A stretch of 64,000 nt of DNA from an uncultured Clostridia bacterium (GTDB taxonomy: Bacteria; Bacillota; Clostridia; Christensenellales; Aristaeellaceae): NCBI GenBank assembly GCA_934636105.1, contig CAKTZR010000010.1:1-64000 (forward strand), in the 5' to 3' direction. Made by a program: the position numbers and the translations under genes. The notes under the pieces were generated by a model that worked only from the letters and a program-made list of their open reading frames with translations, was not told where the DNA came from and did not search any database. Within the stretch, counting starts at the first letter, position 1. Every line of letters starts with the position of its first letter. This document shows positions 24,307 through 32,113 of this stretch, in pieces.

Positions 24307-26142
24307 ATGTCAGATGATCGCCAAACCCCTCGCCACAGACGCAGACCCCCGGTCGCGCCGATTCCGGAGGAGCCGATGCGCATCATCGTGGGCACCAAGG
24401 AGGACACGCCGGATTGGATGGTATCCGATACCAGCGGCGCGGCCTCCCGCAGAAGCAAGCAGAAGAAGGCCGAACCGGAAGCGCCCAAGCACGGCGCATC
24501 GGAAACGCAGGCCATTTTGCAAATGAAACAGCCGCGCGGCAGCCAAAGCGCGCCGCACACACAACGCGCATCCGGCGAGCCGGAGAAGCCCGCCGCGCCC
24601 CGAAAGACCGAATCCCCGCGGAAAGCGCCCGCTAAAAAGAAATCGTCGGCCCGTCCGATGAGCAAAAAGGCAAAGGAGCGCCGCGCGCGCAAAATCCGCC
24701 ATACGGTGATCGGCACGCTCTGCGCCGCGGTCGCCGTGGTGCTGCTGGTCGTCGGCGTTCGCGCAGGCAGCCGTCTGGTGGATATCAAGCAGACGCTTGA
24801 CCGCGGCGACGGCGTGTTCTATCCGAATATCTACGTCAACGACATTCCGCTTCAGGGCAAGACGCTCGACGAGGCGGCGGCGCTCGTCACCCAGCAGGTG
24901 CAATCGCTGATCTCCTCGTTCAAGATCACCCTGCGCACGCAGGATGGCCGCAGCTGGGATATCACCGGCGACAGCCTGAACATGCAATACAATGTGGCCG
25001 ACCAGCTCGATCAACTCTGGGCCATCGGCCACACCGGCTCCTCCTCCGCGCGCTATGAGCAGGTCAAAGCGCTTGAGGAAGAACCCGCCACGCGCTACAC
25101 CACGCTGACCTACGACATGAGCCAGGTCAACCAGATTCTCTCCCAGATCAAGGCCGAGGTGGATCGCCCCGCCGTCAGCGCCACGCGCGTGGACGACGAC
25201 ACAAAGTGGCCGCCCTTCTCCTACACGGACGACGAAGCGGGCCAGACGCTGGATATCACCGGGCTGAACGAGAAAATCTGCGCGATGGTCGATACGCTGG
25301 AAAGCGGCGTGGTCGACCTGACCCCGGTTCCGGTGGAAGCGACGGTCACGCGCGCCCAGCTGGAAGCGCAAATCGTGAAGCTCAGCAGCTTTGAAACCAC
25401 CGTCGGCAAGACCGGCGATTATGTGGAAAGCCGAACGGAAAACATCCGCATCGGCACGGAGCGCTTCAACCACCTGACCATCCACGCGGGAGAATCCGTC
25501 TCCTTCAACAAGGTCGCGCTCAAGCGCACGGAGGCCAACGGCTATCAGCCCGCGCTGGAAATCGCTTACGGCAACTACGTGCTGGGCATCGGCGGCGGCA
25601 TCTGCCAGGTGTCCTCCACGCTGTATAACGCCGTGGTCAACGCGGGCCTGACGGTCAACAAGCGCACGCCGCACGCCATCCCCTCCAGCTATGTGGACAA
25701 GGGCAAGGACGCGACCGTTTCCGACGACCGCTATGATTTCGTCTTCACCAATAACACGGGCGCGGATATCTACATCGAAACCGAGTTCGTCAAGGTGAAG
25801 AATTACTGGACAAGCCGCTTCATCGTCTATGGCCGCCCGGATCCGAACGGCTACACCTACAAGCTCGATTCTCAGGTGGTCGAAACCATCCCCCTGCCCG
25901 ATCCCACCTACGAAAAGGACAAGGACGGCACGTATGTCATCTATGACGACGAAACCTATCAGGTCAGCAAAGGCCGCGAGGGCTACGTCGTCGATGTGTA
26001 TCTGGTGACGATGGACAGCAAGGGGCTGGAAATCTCCCGCGAGAAGAAGTATACCGACACCTACAAGGCCGCCGCGCCGAGATATTACGTCGGCGTGACC
26101 CCGCGCGAAACCCCCGTGCCCGATACCTTCGGCATTGACTGA
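24307..26142 (+). CDS. VanW-family protein with peptidoglycan-binding-like domains
   Basis: About 611 residues. A basic, Pro/Ala-rich cytoplasmic region (1-130) precedes one membrane helix (around 133-150), then a PG_binding_4-like extracytoplasmic region (YPNIYVNDIPLQGKTLDEA) and a VanW domain with FNHLTIHAGESVSFNKVAL, GIGGGICQVSSTLYNAV and RYDFVFTNNTGADIYIE. The C-terminal ~80 residues are beta-rich. VanW proteins are cell-wall-associated and of uncertain biochemical role; the invariant Cys in GGGICQVSSTLYN is present. The ATG at 24307 is chosen because AAGGAGG ends eight bases before it; an ATG six bases earlier is too close. Type II membrane topology. Confidence 0.88.
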   Translation: MSDDRQTPRHRRRPPVAPIPEEPMRIIVGTKEDTPDWMVSDTSGAASRRSKQKKAEPEAPKHGASETQAILQMKQPRGSQSAPHTQRASGEPEKPAAPRKTESPRKAPAKKKSSARPMSKKAKERRARKIRHTVIGTLCAAVAVVLLVVGVRAGSRLVDIKQTLDRGDGVFYPNIYVNDIPLQGKTLDEAAALVTQQVQSLISSFKITLRTQDGRSWDITGDSLNMQYNVADQLDQLWAIGHTGSSSARYEQVKALEEEPATRYTTLTYDMSQVNQILSQIKAEVDRPAVSATRVDDDTKWPPFSYTDDEAGQTLDITGLNEKICAMVDTLESGVVDLTPVPVEATVTRAQLEAQIVKLSSFETTVGKTGDYVESRTENIRIGTERFNHLTIHAGESVSFNKVALKRTEANGYQPALEIAYGNYVLGIGGGICQVSSTLYNAVVNAGLTVNKRTPHAIPSSYVDKGKDATVSDDRYDFVFTNNTGADIYIETEFVKVKNYWTSRFIVYGRPDPNGYTYKLDSQVVETIPLPDPTYEKDKDGTYVIYDDETYQVSKGREGYVVDVYLVTMDSKGLEISREKKYTDTYKAAAPRYYVGVTPRETPVPDTFGID

Positions 26143-26171
26143 TTTGTACGACAGAAAGGAAGGACCCGCCC

Positions 26172-26768
26172 ATGAAACGCCTTCAATCCCGCGTTGCAGC
26201 CGCCGCGCTGAGCGGCCTGCTGCTGACCCTGCCCGTCTGTGCGCTGGCTGCCGAAACCGCGCCGCTGACCCTCAGCACCCAACAAAACGCCGTGCCGACC
26301 GAGCGCCGGACGGATTTGGGCAGGCTGGATGCCTTCGGCGGCAAGCGCGCCTATCTGGGCGTTTCTGCTGCGGACGAGTGGCTGTATCAGGCGCGCATCG
26401 GCGGCCTTTCCCTCAAGCTCTGCCTGTTCACGCAGGATGGAAGCGGCGTTGCCTATCAGGAAAAGCTCTGCGCGGCGGAAACCGGCGAAAAGGATATCCG
26501 CCTGTGCATTCGCGCGGGCAGCAAGGATGGCGGGCTTCTGCTCCAGCTCGATCAGCATGCCGTGGATGTGCTCAAGCGGGTGCATATCACGGAAATCGTG
26601 CTGACCGACGTGGATTATTACATCCAGGAGACCTATCTCGTCTCGGATATCGCCGCCATGCGCGAGGCGCTCTCCCTTGCCGACAGCGACCAGCTCAGTC
26701 TGGCGGGCGAAGACGCGCCGCTCTCCGTCGTCAGCGAAGACGGCGTTCGCCGCATCATCGCGGAATAA
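26172..26768 (+). CDS. Secreted protein of unknown function
   Basis: The 198-residue product has a signal peptide (cleavage after CALA, residue ~26). The mature part has mixed alpha/beta character and no family I recognise; it contains AYLGVSAADEWLYQARIG and ITEIVLTDVDYYIQETY. An AGAAAGGAAGG site precedes the ATG. It begins 29 bases after the VanW gene and ends at a terminator, so the two are probably cotranscribed and both act at the cell envelope. Confidence 0.7.
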   Translation: MKRLQSRVAAAALSGLLLTLPVCALAAETAPLTLSTQQNAVPTERRTDLGRLDAFGGKRAYLGVSAADEWLYQARIGGLSLKLCLFTQDGSGVAYQEKLCAAETGEKDIRLCIRAGSKDGGLLLQLDQHAVDVLKRVHITEIVLTDVDYYIQETYLVSDIAAMREALSLADSDQLSLAGEDAPLSVVSEDGVRRIIAE

Positions 26769-26782
26769 TCGTTTCTTCTTCC

Positions 26783-26809
26783 GCCCTTCCTTCGGGAAGG
26801 GCGCTTTTT
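26783..26809 (+). terminator. Terminator after the VanW operon
   Basis: GCCCTTCC-ttc-GGGAAGGGC followed by GCTTTTTG. Confidence 0.85.
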
Positions 26810-26883
26810 GATTTCTTAACGGTTTTTAAATGCTAACTGACCTTTTCCTTTCTTTTTCGACAGGATTCCGTTTTTTACATCCG

Positions 26884-26913
26884 TTGACTGCTTTCCCACG
26901 CTTCCCGTATAAT
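26884..26913 (+). promoter_or_regulatory. Promoter for the diguanylate cyclase
   Basis: TTGACT (26884-26889) and TATAAT (26908-26913), 18-base spacer. The predicted transcription start (~26920) lies after the first possible ATG at 26918, which helps choose the start codon. Confidence 0.75.
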
Positions 26914-26986
26914 TGATATGCACAATATCGAATCGGTTCTTTCACCTTTTTCCGCGAAAAGCCCCTTCGATGGGAGGCGAGCATTT

Positions 26987-28132
26987 TTGCAATCCAGATT
27001 TTTTGTCGGTTTCGATTGGAAAGTCAACATTTTCTGTATGGTCATCAACGGCATTCTGCTGTTTAAATCCATCCGCAGCATCGACCGCCGCCAAAGCCAT
27101 ATGCTTTATGTGCATATGCTGGGCGCGCTGGGCGTTTTTCTGGCGTTCGATTTTCTCTGGGGGCTGCTCAACCGCGATTTTCTGCCGGCCTCCCGAACCC
27201 TCGGCGTAATCGTCAACAGCGGCTACTTCATCTCGCTGGCCCTCTCGGCGTTTCTGTGGTTCTCGTTTGCGGAATCCACCTTCGGTTCAGAGGTCACCAA
27301 GAAAAGAACGCTCTGGTTTTACACGGCGCTTCCCCTGCTTGTGCTGATTGCGCTGGTTCTGGCTTCCCCCGCGACAGGCGTTTTTTATGCGCTGGATGAA
27401 TCCGGCCATTACGTCAATCTGCCCGCGCTGCATCTCCGTCAGGAGTTTTTGCTGTTTTTTTATGTCGGTTTTGCCGCCGTCCGCGCGCTGTATATGGCTT
27501 TCAAACGGGAAAATTACGCGCGGCGCAGGCGGCTGCTGGTTGTCGTCTGGTTTTCGCTTCCGGTCTTCGTCGTCGGTCTGCTGCAAGAGCACGATATCCC
27601 CGTTTTGTGCATGGGCACGACGCTCTCCTCCCTGCTGGCGTATATGAACACGCAGGAAACGCTGATTTCGCTCGACCCTCTGACGGGCCTGAACAACCGC
27701 GCCCAGCTGCTCAACTGTCTTTCCCGCCGCATGCGCACGGCGCAGGAGCTGTATCTGCTGATTTTGGACGTGGACAAATTCAAGCAGATCAACGACAAAT
27801 TCGGCCATGTCGAGGGCGACCGCGCGCTCATCCGCGTCGCCAACGCCCTTCGGCGCGTCTGCGCTCGCTACGGCTGCTTCTGCGCGCGATACGGCGGCGA
27901 TGAGTTTGTGCTCCTCTATGAGCCGGATGCGGCGGAGGTCAGCGAGGTCATGGAAGCGATTCACCATGAGCTGGCGCAGGAGAACGACGACACGCGCGGC
28001 TATCGGCTGGATGTGAGCATCGGCTGCGCCCGCTACGACGAGCGTTTTTCCGATATTCCTTCGTTCATCGCCGCGGCCGATCAGGAGCTTTACAAGGTCA
28101 AAACCCTTCGCCGCGCCCTGCGCACCGCATAA
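26987..28132 (+). CDS. Membrane-bound diguanylate cyclase (GGDEF)
   Basis: About 381 residues. Roughly six membrane helices occupy the first 200 residues, followed by a GGDEF domain: LDPLTGLNNRAQL, ILDVDKFKQINDKFGHVEGD and the intact active-site motif RYGGDEF (near residue 302). It should make cyclic di-GMP from two GTP under control of a membrane sensor. A TTG start at 26987 with GGGAGG nine bases upstream is preferred, because the upstream ATG at 26918 lies at or before the predicted transcription start. If that ATG is used, the protein is 404 residues. No receiver or EAL domain. Confidence 0.88.
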   Translation: MQSRFFVGFDWKVNIFCMVINGILLFKSIRSIDRRQSHMLYVHMLGALGVFLAFDFLWGLLNRDFLPASRTLGVIVNSGYFISLALSAFLWFSFAESTFGSEVTKKRTLWFYTALPLLVLIALVLASPATGVFYALDESGHYVNLPALHLRQEFLLFFYVGFAAVRALYMAFKRENYARRRRLLVVVWFSLPVFVVGLLQEHDIPVLCMGTTLSSLLAYMNTQETLISLDPLTGLNNRAQLLNCLSRRMRTAQELYLLILDVDKFKQINDKFGHVEGDRALIRVANALRRVCARYGCFCARYGGDEFVLLYEPDAAEVSEVMEAIHHELAQENDDTRGYRLDVSIGCARYDERFSDIPSFIAAADQELYKVKTLRRALRTA

Positions 28133-28147
28133 AAGACGGTTTATTCC

Positions 28148-28187
28148 GCCCGTTTCCCGCATAAGCTGGAAACGGGCGTTTTCTTTT
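28148..28187 (+). terminator. Terminator after the diguanylate cyclase
   Basis: GCCCGTTTCC...GGAAACGGGC followed by GTTTTCTTTT. Confidence 0.88.
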
Positions 28188-28195
28188 GCTTTTTC

Positions 28196-28224
28196 TTGTG
28201 TCTTTTTCAAAAATAGGGTACAAT
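28196..28224 (+). promoter_or_regulatory. Promoter for murB-rapZ
   Basis: TTGTGT (28196-28201), 17-base spacer, TACAAT (28219-28224), about 35 bases before murB. Confidence 0.65.
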
Positions 28225-28260
28225 AGGTGTATCAATCCCTTCGGGAGGTTTTCTTTGCTG

Positions 28261-29175
28261 ATGGATGCCCTGATTCAATCGCTGGTTCAAGCCAACTTCG
28301 CGCCGGAGCGCATCGTGCCGCAGGCGCCCATGTCGCAGTATACCACCCTGCGCGTCGGCGGCCCGGCCGAGGTGCTGGTGAACATCGCTTCGGCGGATGA
28401 AATCGTCATCGCGCTTCGTGCGGCGAAAAACGCGGGCGCGCCGGTGACGATCATCGGCAACGGCTCCAATCTGCTGGTGCGCGACGGCGGCATCCGCGGG
28501 CTGGTGCTGCGCGTTTCCGGCGGCATGAACGCCATTCGGCGCGAAAAGGACAGCCTGATTGTCGAAGCGGGCGCGTCGTTGGCTTCCGCCGCGGCGTTCG
28601 CGCGGGACGAGGGGCTTTGCGGGCTGGCCGAACTCGGCGGCATTCCCGGCACCATCGGCGGCGGCGTGCTGATGAACGCGGGCGCTTACGGCGCGGAGCT
28701 GGCGCAGGTCGTCGCGCAGGTCGAAGGCGTGCAGCTTTCTGACGGCAAGCGCGTCTCCTATTCCGCCGATCAGCTGGATTTCGGCTACCGCCACAGCGTG
28801 CTGATGGACGCGGGCGTCGTAATTGCACAGGCGACGCTGGCGCTCACGTCTGGCGATCCCGAAGCCATCCGCGCGCGGATGGAGGAATGCGCGAGGGCGC
28901 GCAGGGAAAAGCAGCCGCTCAATCTGCCCAGCGCGGGCAGCACCTTCAAGCGCCCGGAGGGTTTCTTCGCGGCGAAGCTCATCGACGACTGCGGCCTGCG
29001 CGGGCTGACCGTCGGCGGCGCGCAGGTCAGCGAAAAGCACGCGGGTTTCGTGGTCAATATCGGCGGCGCAACGGCGCGCGACATGCTCGAATTGATGCGG
29101 CAGGTGGAACAGCGCGTCTTTGAGCAGACCGGCGTTCAGCTTGAGCCGGAGGTTCGCATTTTAGGAACGGATTAA
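28261..29175 (+). CDS. murB: UDP-N-acetylenolpyruvoylglucosamine reductase
   Basis: MurB reduces the enolpyruvyl intermediate to UDP-N-acetylmuramic acid with NADPH and FAD in cytoplasmic peptidoglycan precursor synthesis. The 304-residue product shows YTTLRVGGPAEVLV, the FAD-binding IIGNGSNLLVRDGGI, AELGGIPGTIGGGVLMNAGAYG and the catalytic serine loop LPSAGSTFKRP, i.e. the short type-II MurB of Gram-positives. An ATG at 28261 with GGGAGGT upstream is used; an in-frame TTG at 28255 is an alternative. It lies 20 bases before rapZ, a conserved pairing in Firmicutes. Confidence 0.97.
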   Translation: MDALIQSLVQANFAPERIVPQAPMSQYTTLRVGGPAEVLVNIASADEIVIALRAAKNAGAPVTIIGNGSNLLVRDGGIRGLVLRVSGGMNAIRREKDSLIVEAGASLASAAAFARDEGLCGLAELGGIPGTIGGGVLMNAGAYGAELAQVVAQVEGVQLSDGKRVSYSADQLDFGYRHSVLMDAGVVIAQATLALTSGDPEAIRARMEECARARREKQPLNLPSAGSTFKRPEGFFAAKLIDDCGLRGLTVGGAQVSEKHAGFVVNIGGATARDMLELMRQVEQRVFEQTGVQLEPEVRILGTD

Positions 29176-29195
29176 CAAAAGAAAGAGGAATCTGC

Positions 29196-30086
29196 ATGAA
29201 ATTTCTGATTGTCACCGGCCTGTCCGGCGCGGGCAAAACCAGCGTCCTGCGCCATTTGGAGGATAGCGGTTATCAATGTATGGATAACATTCCGCCGCTG
29301 CTGCTCGCGCCCGCTTTCACCCTCTGCGAAAAGGTGGAGCTGGATACTCCGGTCGCCCTCGGCGTGGATTCCCGCAGCGGCGCGCTGTTCGATGCGGACG
29401 CGGTTTGCAGCGCCATCGATCAGGGCGGCGACAGCCACGAAATCTCCATCCTCTTTTTGGAGGCCGACACCGAAACGCTGATCGACCGCTACAAGGAAAC
29501 CCGGCGCGATCACCCGCTCATGCGCGGCGGCATCACGCTGGAGCAGGCCATCGCCAAAGAGCGCGAGATGCTCCAGCCCCTGCGCGAGCACGCGAACTAC
29601 GTGCTCTCCACGGGCGGCCTGCGCGCCAAGGAGCTTTGCGCGCGCGTGGATGATCTGCTCACCGGCAGCGAAAACCAGCGCGCCCTGCGGACGGAGATCA
29701 TGTCCTTCGGCTATAAGCGCGGCATTCCGCGCGAGGCCGATCTGGTGTTTGACGTGCGCTTCCTGCCCAATCCGTATTATATCAAGGATATCCGCGCTTT
29801 CACCGGCCTTGAAGCGCCCGTGCGCGATTTCGTGCTCGGCAAGGAGGAGACCCGCGAGTTTTTGGGGCATCTGTATGAGCTGGTGGATTACCTTCTGCCG
29901 CTGTATCAGCGCGAGGGCAAGCGTCGGCTGATGATCGCTGTGGGCTGCACCGGCGGCGCGCATCGCTCCGTGGCCATCAGCGAAGCGCTCGGCGCGCACC
30001 TGCGCGCATTGGGGCAGACCGTGAGCGTCACCCATCGCGACATTTCCATCGAGGAAGCAAGCTGGCCCTTCCGGCGCGTCAAGTAA
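29196..30086 (+). CDS. rapZ: RNase adapter protein RapZ / YvcJ-type nucleotide-binding protein
   Basis: The 296-residue P-loop protein has Walker A TGLSGAGKTSVLRHLED at residue 8, DNIPPLL, and the C-terminal GCTGGAHRSVAISEAL signature. In enteric bacteria RapZ guides RNase E to a small RNA; in Bacillus the homologue YvcJ is an NTPase affecting competence and cell-wall metabolism. Length and motifs are fully typical. In many Firmicutes it is followed by yvcK and whiA, but here the next stretch is a repeat and a thioredoxin-like gene, so the usual string is broken. Confidence 0.95.
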   Translation: MKFLIVTGLSGAGKTSVLRHLEDSGYQCMDNIPPLLLAPAFTLCEKVELDTPVALGVDSRSGALFDADAVCSAIDQGGDSHEISILFLEADTETLIDRYKETRRDHPLMRGGITLEQAIAKEREMLQPLREHANYVLSTGGLRAKELCARVDDLLTGSENQRALRTEIMSFGYKRGIPREADLVFDVRFLPNPYYIKDIRAFTGLEAPVRDFVLGKEETREFLGHLYELVDYLLPLYQREGKRRLMIAVGCTGGAHRSVAISEALGAHLRALGQTVSVTHRDISIEEASWPFRRVK

Positions 30087-30111
30087 ACGCTTGAGGCTCC
30101 GCCTCAAATTC

Positions 30112-30278
30112 CGGCAGGAACCTCAGGTTCTTTGCGGGGGATTGGAGCCATGCGCCCGCTGTGCGGGATTCAGCATGGCGAAAATCGGAAATCGCCAAAA
30201 ATGCTGTCTTTTGCCAACGGCAAAGGGCAGCATTTTTATGCGAGTTTCCCGGACTTGGGGCAAAGCCCCAACGTATCT
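30112..30278 (+). repeat. REP-like palindromic repeat, copy A2, interrupted
   Basis: The first palindrome (GGAACCtcaGGTTC, near 30118) and the second (GGGGCaaaGCCCC, near 30257) are the same as in copy A1. Here they are pushed apart by about 110 bases containing further small palindromes (tgccaacggca, cgccc-gctgtgcggg). This accounts for most of the 248-base gap before the next gene. Confidence 0.65.
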
Positions 30279-30334
30279 TTTATTCAAAAAACGCGCATGC
30301 TGTGTTCATCACCGAAAATCGGAGAGTGAACCGC

Positions 30335-32113
30335 ATGCGCGTTTCTTCTTATGCCCAGCCGCCCCATATTCCACCCATCGCGCCGTCGCCCGTTCAGATC
30401 GCACCGCCCGCTTCGGCGCAGTTTCTGCCTTTTTCCGCCGAAGCGTTCGATCAGGCGCGCATGCGCGACGTGCCCGTTCTGCTGTTCATCAGCGACGCGC
30501 CGCCGCCGCTTTCGGATGCGGCACTCAGCATGCAGATTGCCGAGCGCACCGTGCCCGTCTGGCTGTATCCCGGCATGCGCCCGGATGTGGAATTGCTCTG
30601 CCAGCGCGCGGGCGCATTGTTTTCGGAGGAGGGCGCGCTCCCCCTGTGCGCCCTGATGCTCGATGACGCGCGCGTGTTCCTGGCCGCGCCCCTGCCGCCT
30701 GCGGGCTTCGCGCTCGATCCGTCGCGGCTGTATGTCTGGCTCTCGCAGGCGGATCGCCGCTTCGCGCAGAATCGCGAAGCCCTCATCCGTCAGGCCGTTC
30801 AAACCGTCCGCTCCTTCCGCGTCGAGCCGCTTCGCAAACCCTATACCCCGCACGACGCGGCGCACGACCTCGCCCGCGCGCTGTCCGCCGTGCATGACCC
30901 GATCAACGGCGGTTTCGGCAAGCTCAAGCAGCCGCTCGTCCCCGCGCTCCGCTTTTTGAGCCGCGCCGCCGTTCATCATCATCAGACACGCGCGCTGCTC
31001 GATCAGACGCTGGAAGCCATGCTCGCCTCCGACCTGTACGATCCGCTGGATGGCGCGTTCTTCCGCGCGACGCTGACGGAGGATTGGCGCGTCTTCGTTC
31101 CGGAAAAGCCGCTGGCGCTCAACGCCCTGCTGGCGCTGACGCTGCTGGAGAGCGGCCGCCGCGCCGAAGCCGTCCGTGCGCTGGATTTTCTGCTCTCCGC
31201 CTGCTCCATGCCGGGCGGGATGCTGAATCCCTGTCTCACGTACAGCCGGGCGGACTGCGCCTTCACGCCGGAACAGGTCTGCGCCGCGCTCGGCGGGGAG
31301 GACGGCCTGCGCGCCTGCCGCCTGCTGGGTCTTCGCCGCCAATACGCGGGCCTGCCGCCCAAGGTCACACCCAGCCGCTTTTCCCCGGTTGAGGATGCGG
31401 CGCAGGCCGATCTGCCGCGCACGCCGACGCTCCCCCAAACGCTCACGCCGGAGGACTCGGCCTTTCTGCGCCGGGTGACGCCCCAGCTTCTGCGCGTCCG
31501 CGCGGCCCGAACGCCGCCGACTGCCGCGCCCTGCGTGCTCACGGAGGATTGCGCGCTGGCCGCGACGGTGTTCACCCTGTGCGGCAGGCGGCTCGGCGAG
31601 ACGCGCTATATTCAGGCCGCCCAGCGGGCCGTCGGTTCGCTCACCGCGCTTTCGCCCGGCCTGCCCCCGTCGTACACGCCCGTCAGCGCGCTGAACGCCC
31701 AACTCACCTGCGGCGCGGGCGCGGCGCTCTCGCTGGCGCTGCTGACGCTGGGACAGGATGAAGCGCTCCACCCCTATCGGGAAAGCGGCCTGCGCCTGCT
31801 GGGCGCATCGCTGCACCTGTTCACGACGCAAAACGGCATGCCGATGCACACGCCACAGGATGCAGCCGCCTTTTTCCCGCGCATGCCCGCAATTCTCGAT
31901 TCGGAACTGCCCTCGCCCGCCGCGCTGATGCAGCATGCGCTGGCGCTGGCCGACAGCTTCCGCCCGGAGGCGGGCTATCGCGACGCGGCGCACACCCTTT
32001 GGGCCGCCGCCGCGCCGTATGTCCATCAGCAGCCGCTCGCCTGCGCGGGACTGATCGACGCGGCGAATTTCACCCTTTCAGAATCTCCCGAAGCGCCGCC
32101 GCGTCCACGGTGA
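30335..32113 (+). CDS. SSP411/YyaL-like thioredoxin-domain protein lacking the catalytic cysteines
   Basis: About 592 residues. The N-terminal ~110 residues follow the thioredoxin-like domain of SSP411/YyaL proteins (FSAEAFDQARMRDVPVLLFIS, RPDVE, GALPLCALML). The family's CHWCHVM active site is replaced by a PPPLSDA stretch, so no redox motif is left. The rest matches the six-hairpin-like part (GGFGKLKQPLVPALRFL, DPLDGAFFRATLTEDWRVFVPEKPLALNALL), also with changes in conserved residues. Function is not known even for intact members; a structural or binding role is likely here. The start at 30335 has GGAGAG upstream. The 3' end overlaps the convergent helicase gene by 44 bases. Confidence 0.75.
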   Translation: MRVSSYAQPPHIPPIAPSPVQIAPPASAQFLPFSAEAFDQARMRDVPVLLFISDAPPPLSDAALSMQIAERTVPVWLYPGMRPDVELLCQRAGALFSEEGALPLCALMLDDARVFLAAPLPPAGFALDPSRLYVWLSQADRRFAQNREALIRQAVQTVRSFRVEPLRKPYTPHDAAHDLARALSAVHDPINGGFGKLKQPLVPALRFLSRAAVHHHQTRALLDQTLEAMLASDLYDPLDGAFFRATLTEDWRVFVPEKPLALNALLALTLLESGRRAEAVRALDFLLSACSMPGGMLNPCLTYSRADCAFTPEQVCAALGGEDGLRACRLLGLRRQYAGLPPKVTPSRFSPVEDAAQADLPRTPTLPQTLTPEDSAFLRRVTPQLLRVRAARTPPTAAPCVLTEDCALAATVFTLCGRRLGETRYIQAAQRAVGSLTALSPGLPPSYTPVSALNAQLTCGAGAALSLALLTLGQDEALHPYRESGLRLLGASLHLFTTQNGMPMHTPQDAAAFFPRMPAILDSELPSPAALMQHALALADSFRPEAGYRDAAHTLWAAAAPYVHQQPLACAGLIDAANFTLSESPEAPPRPR

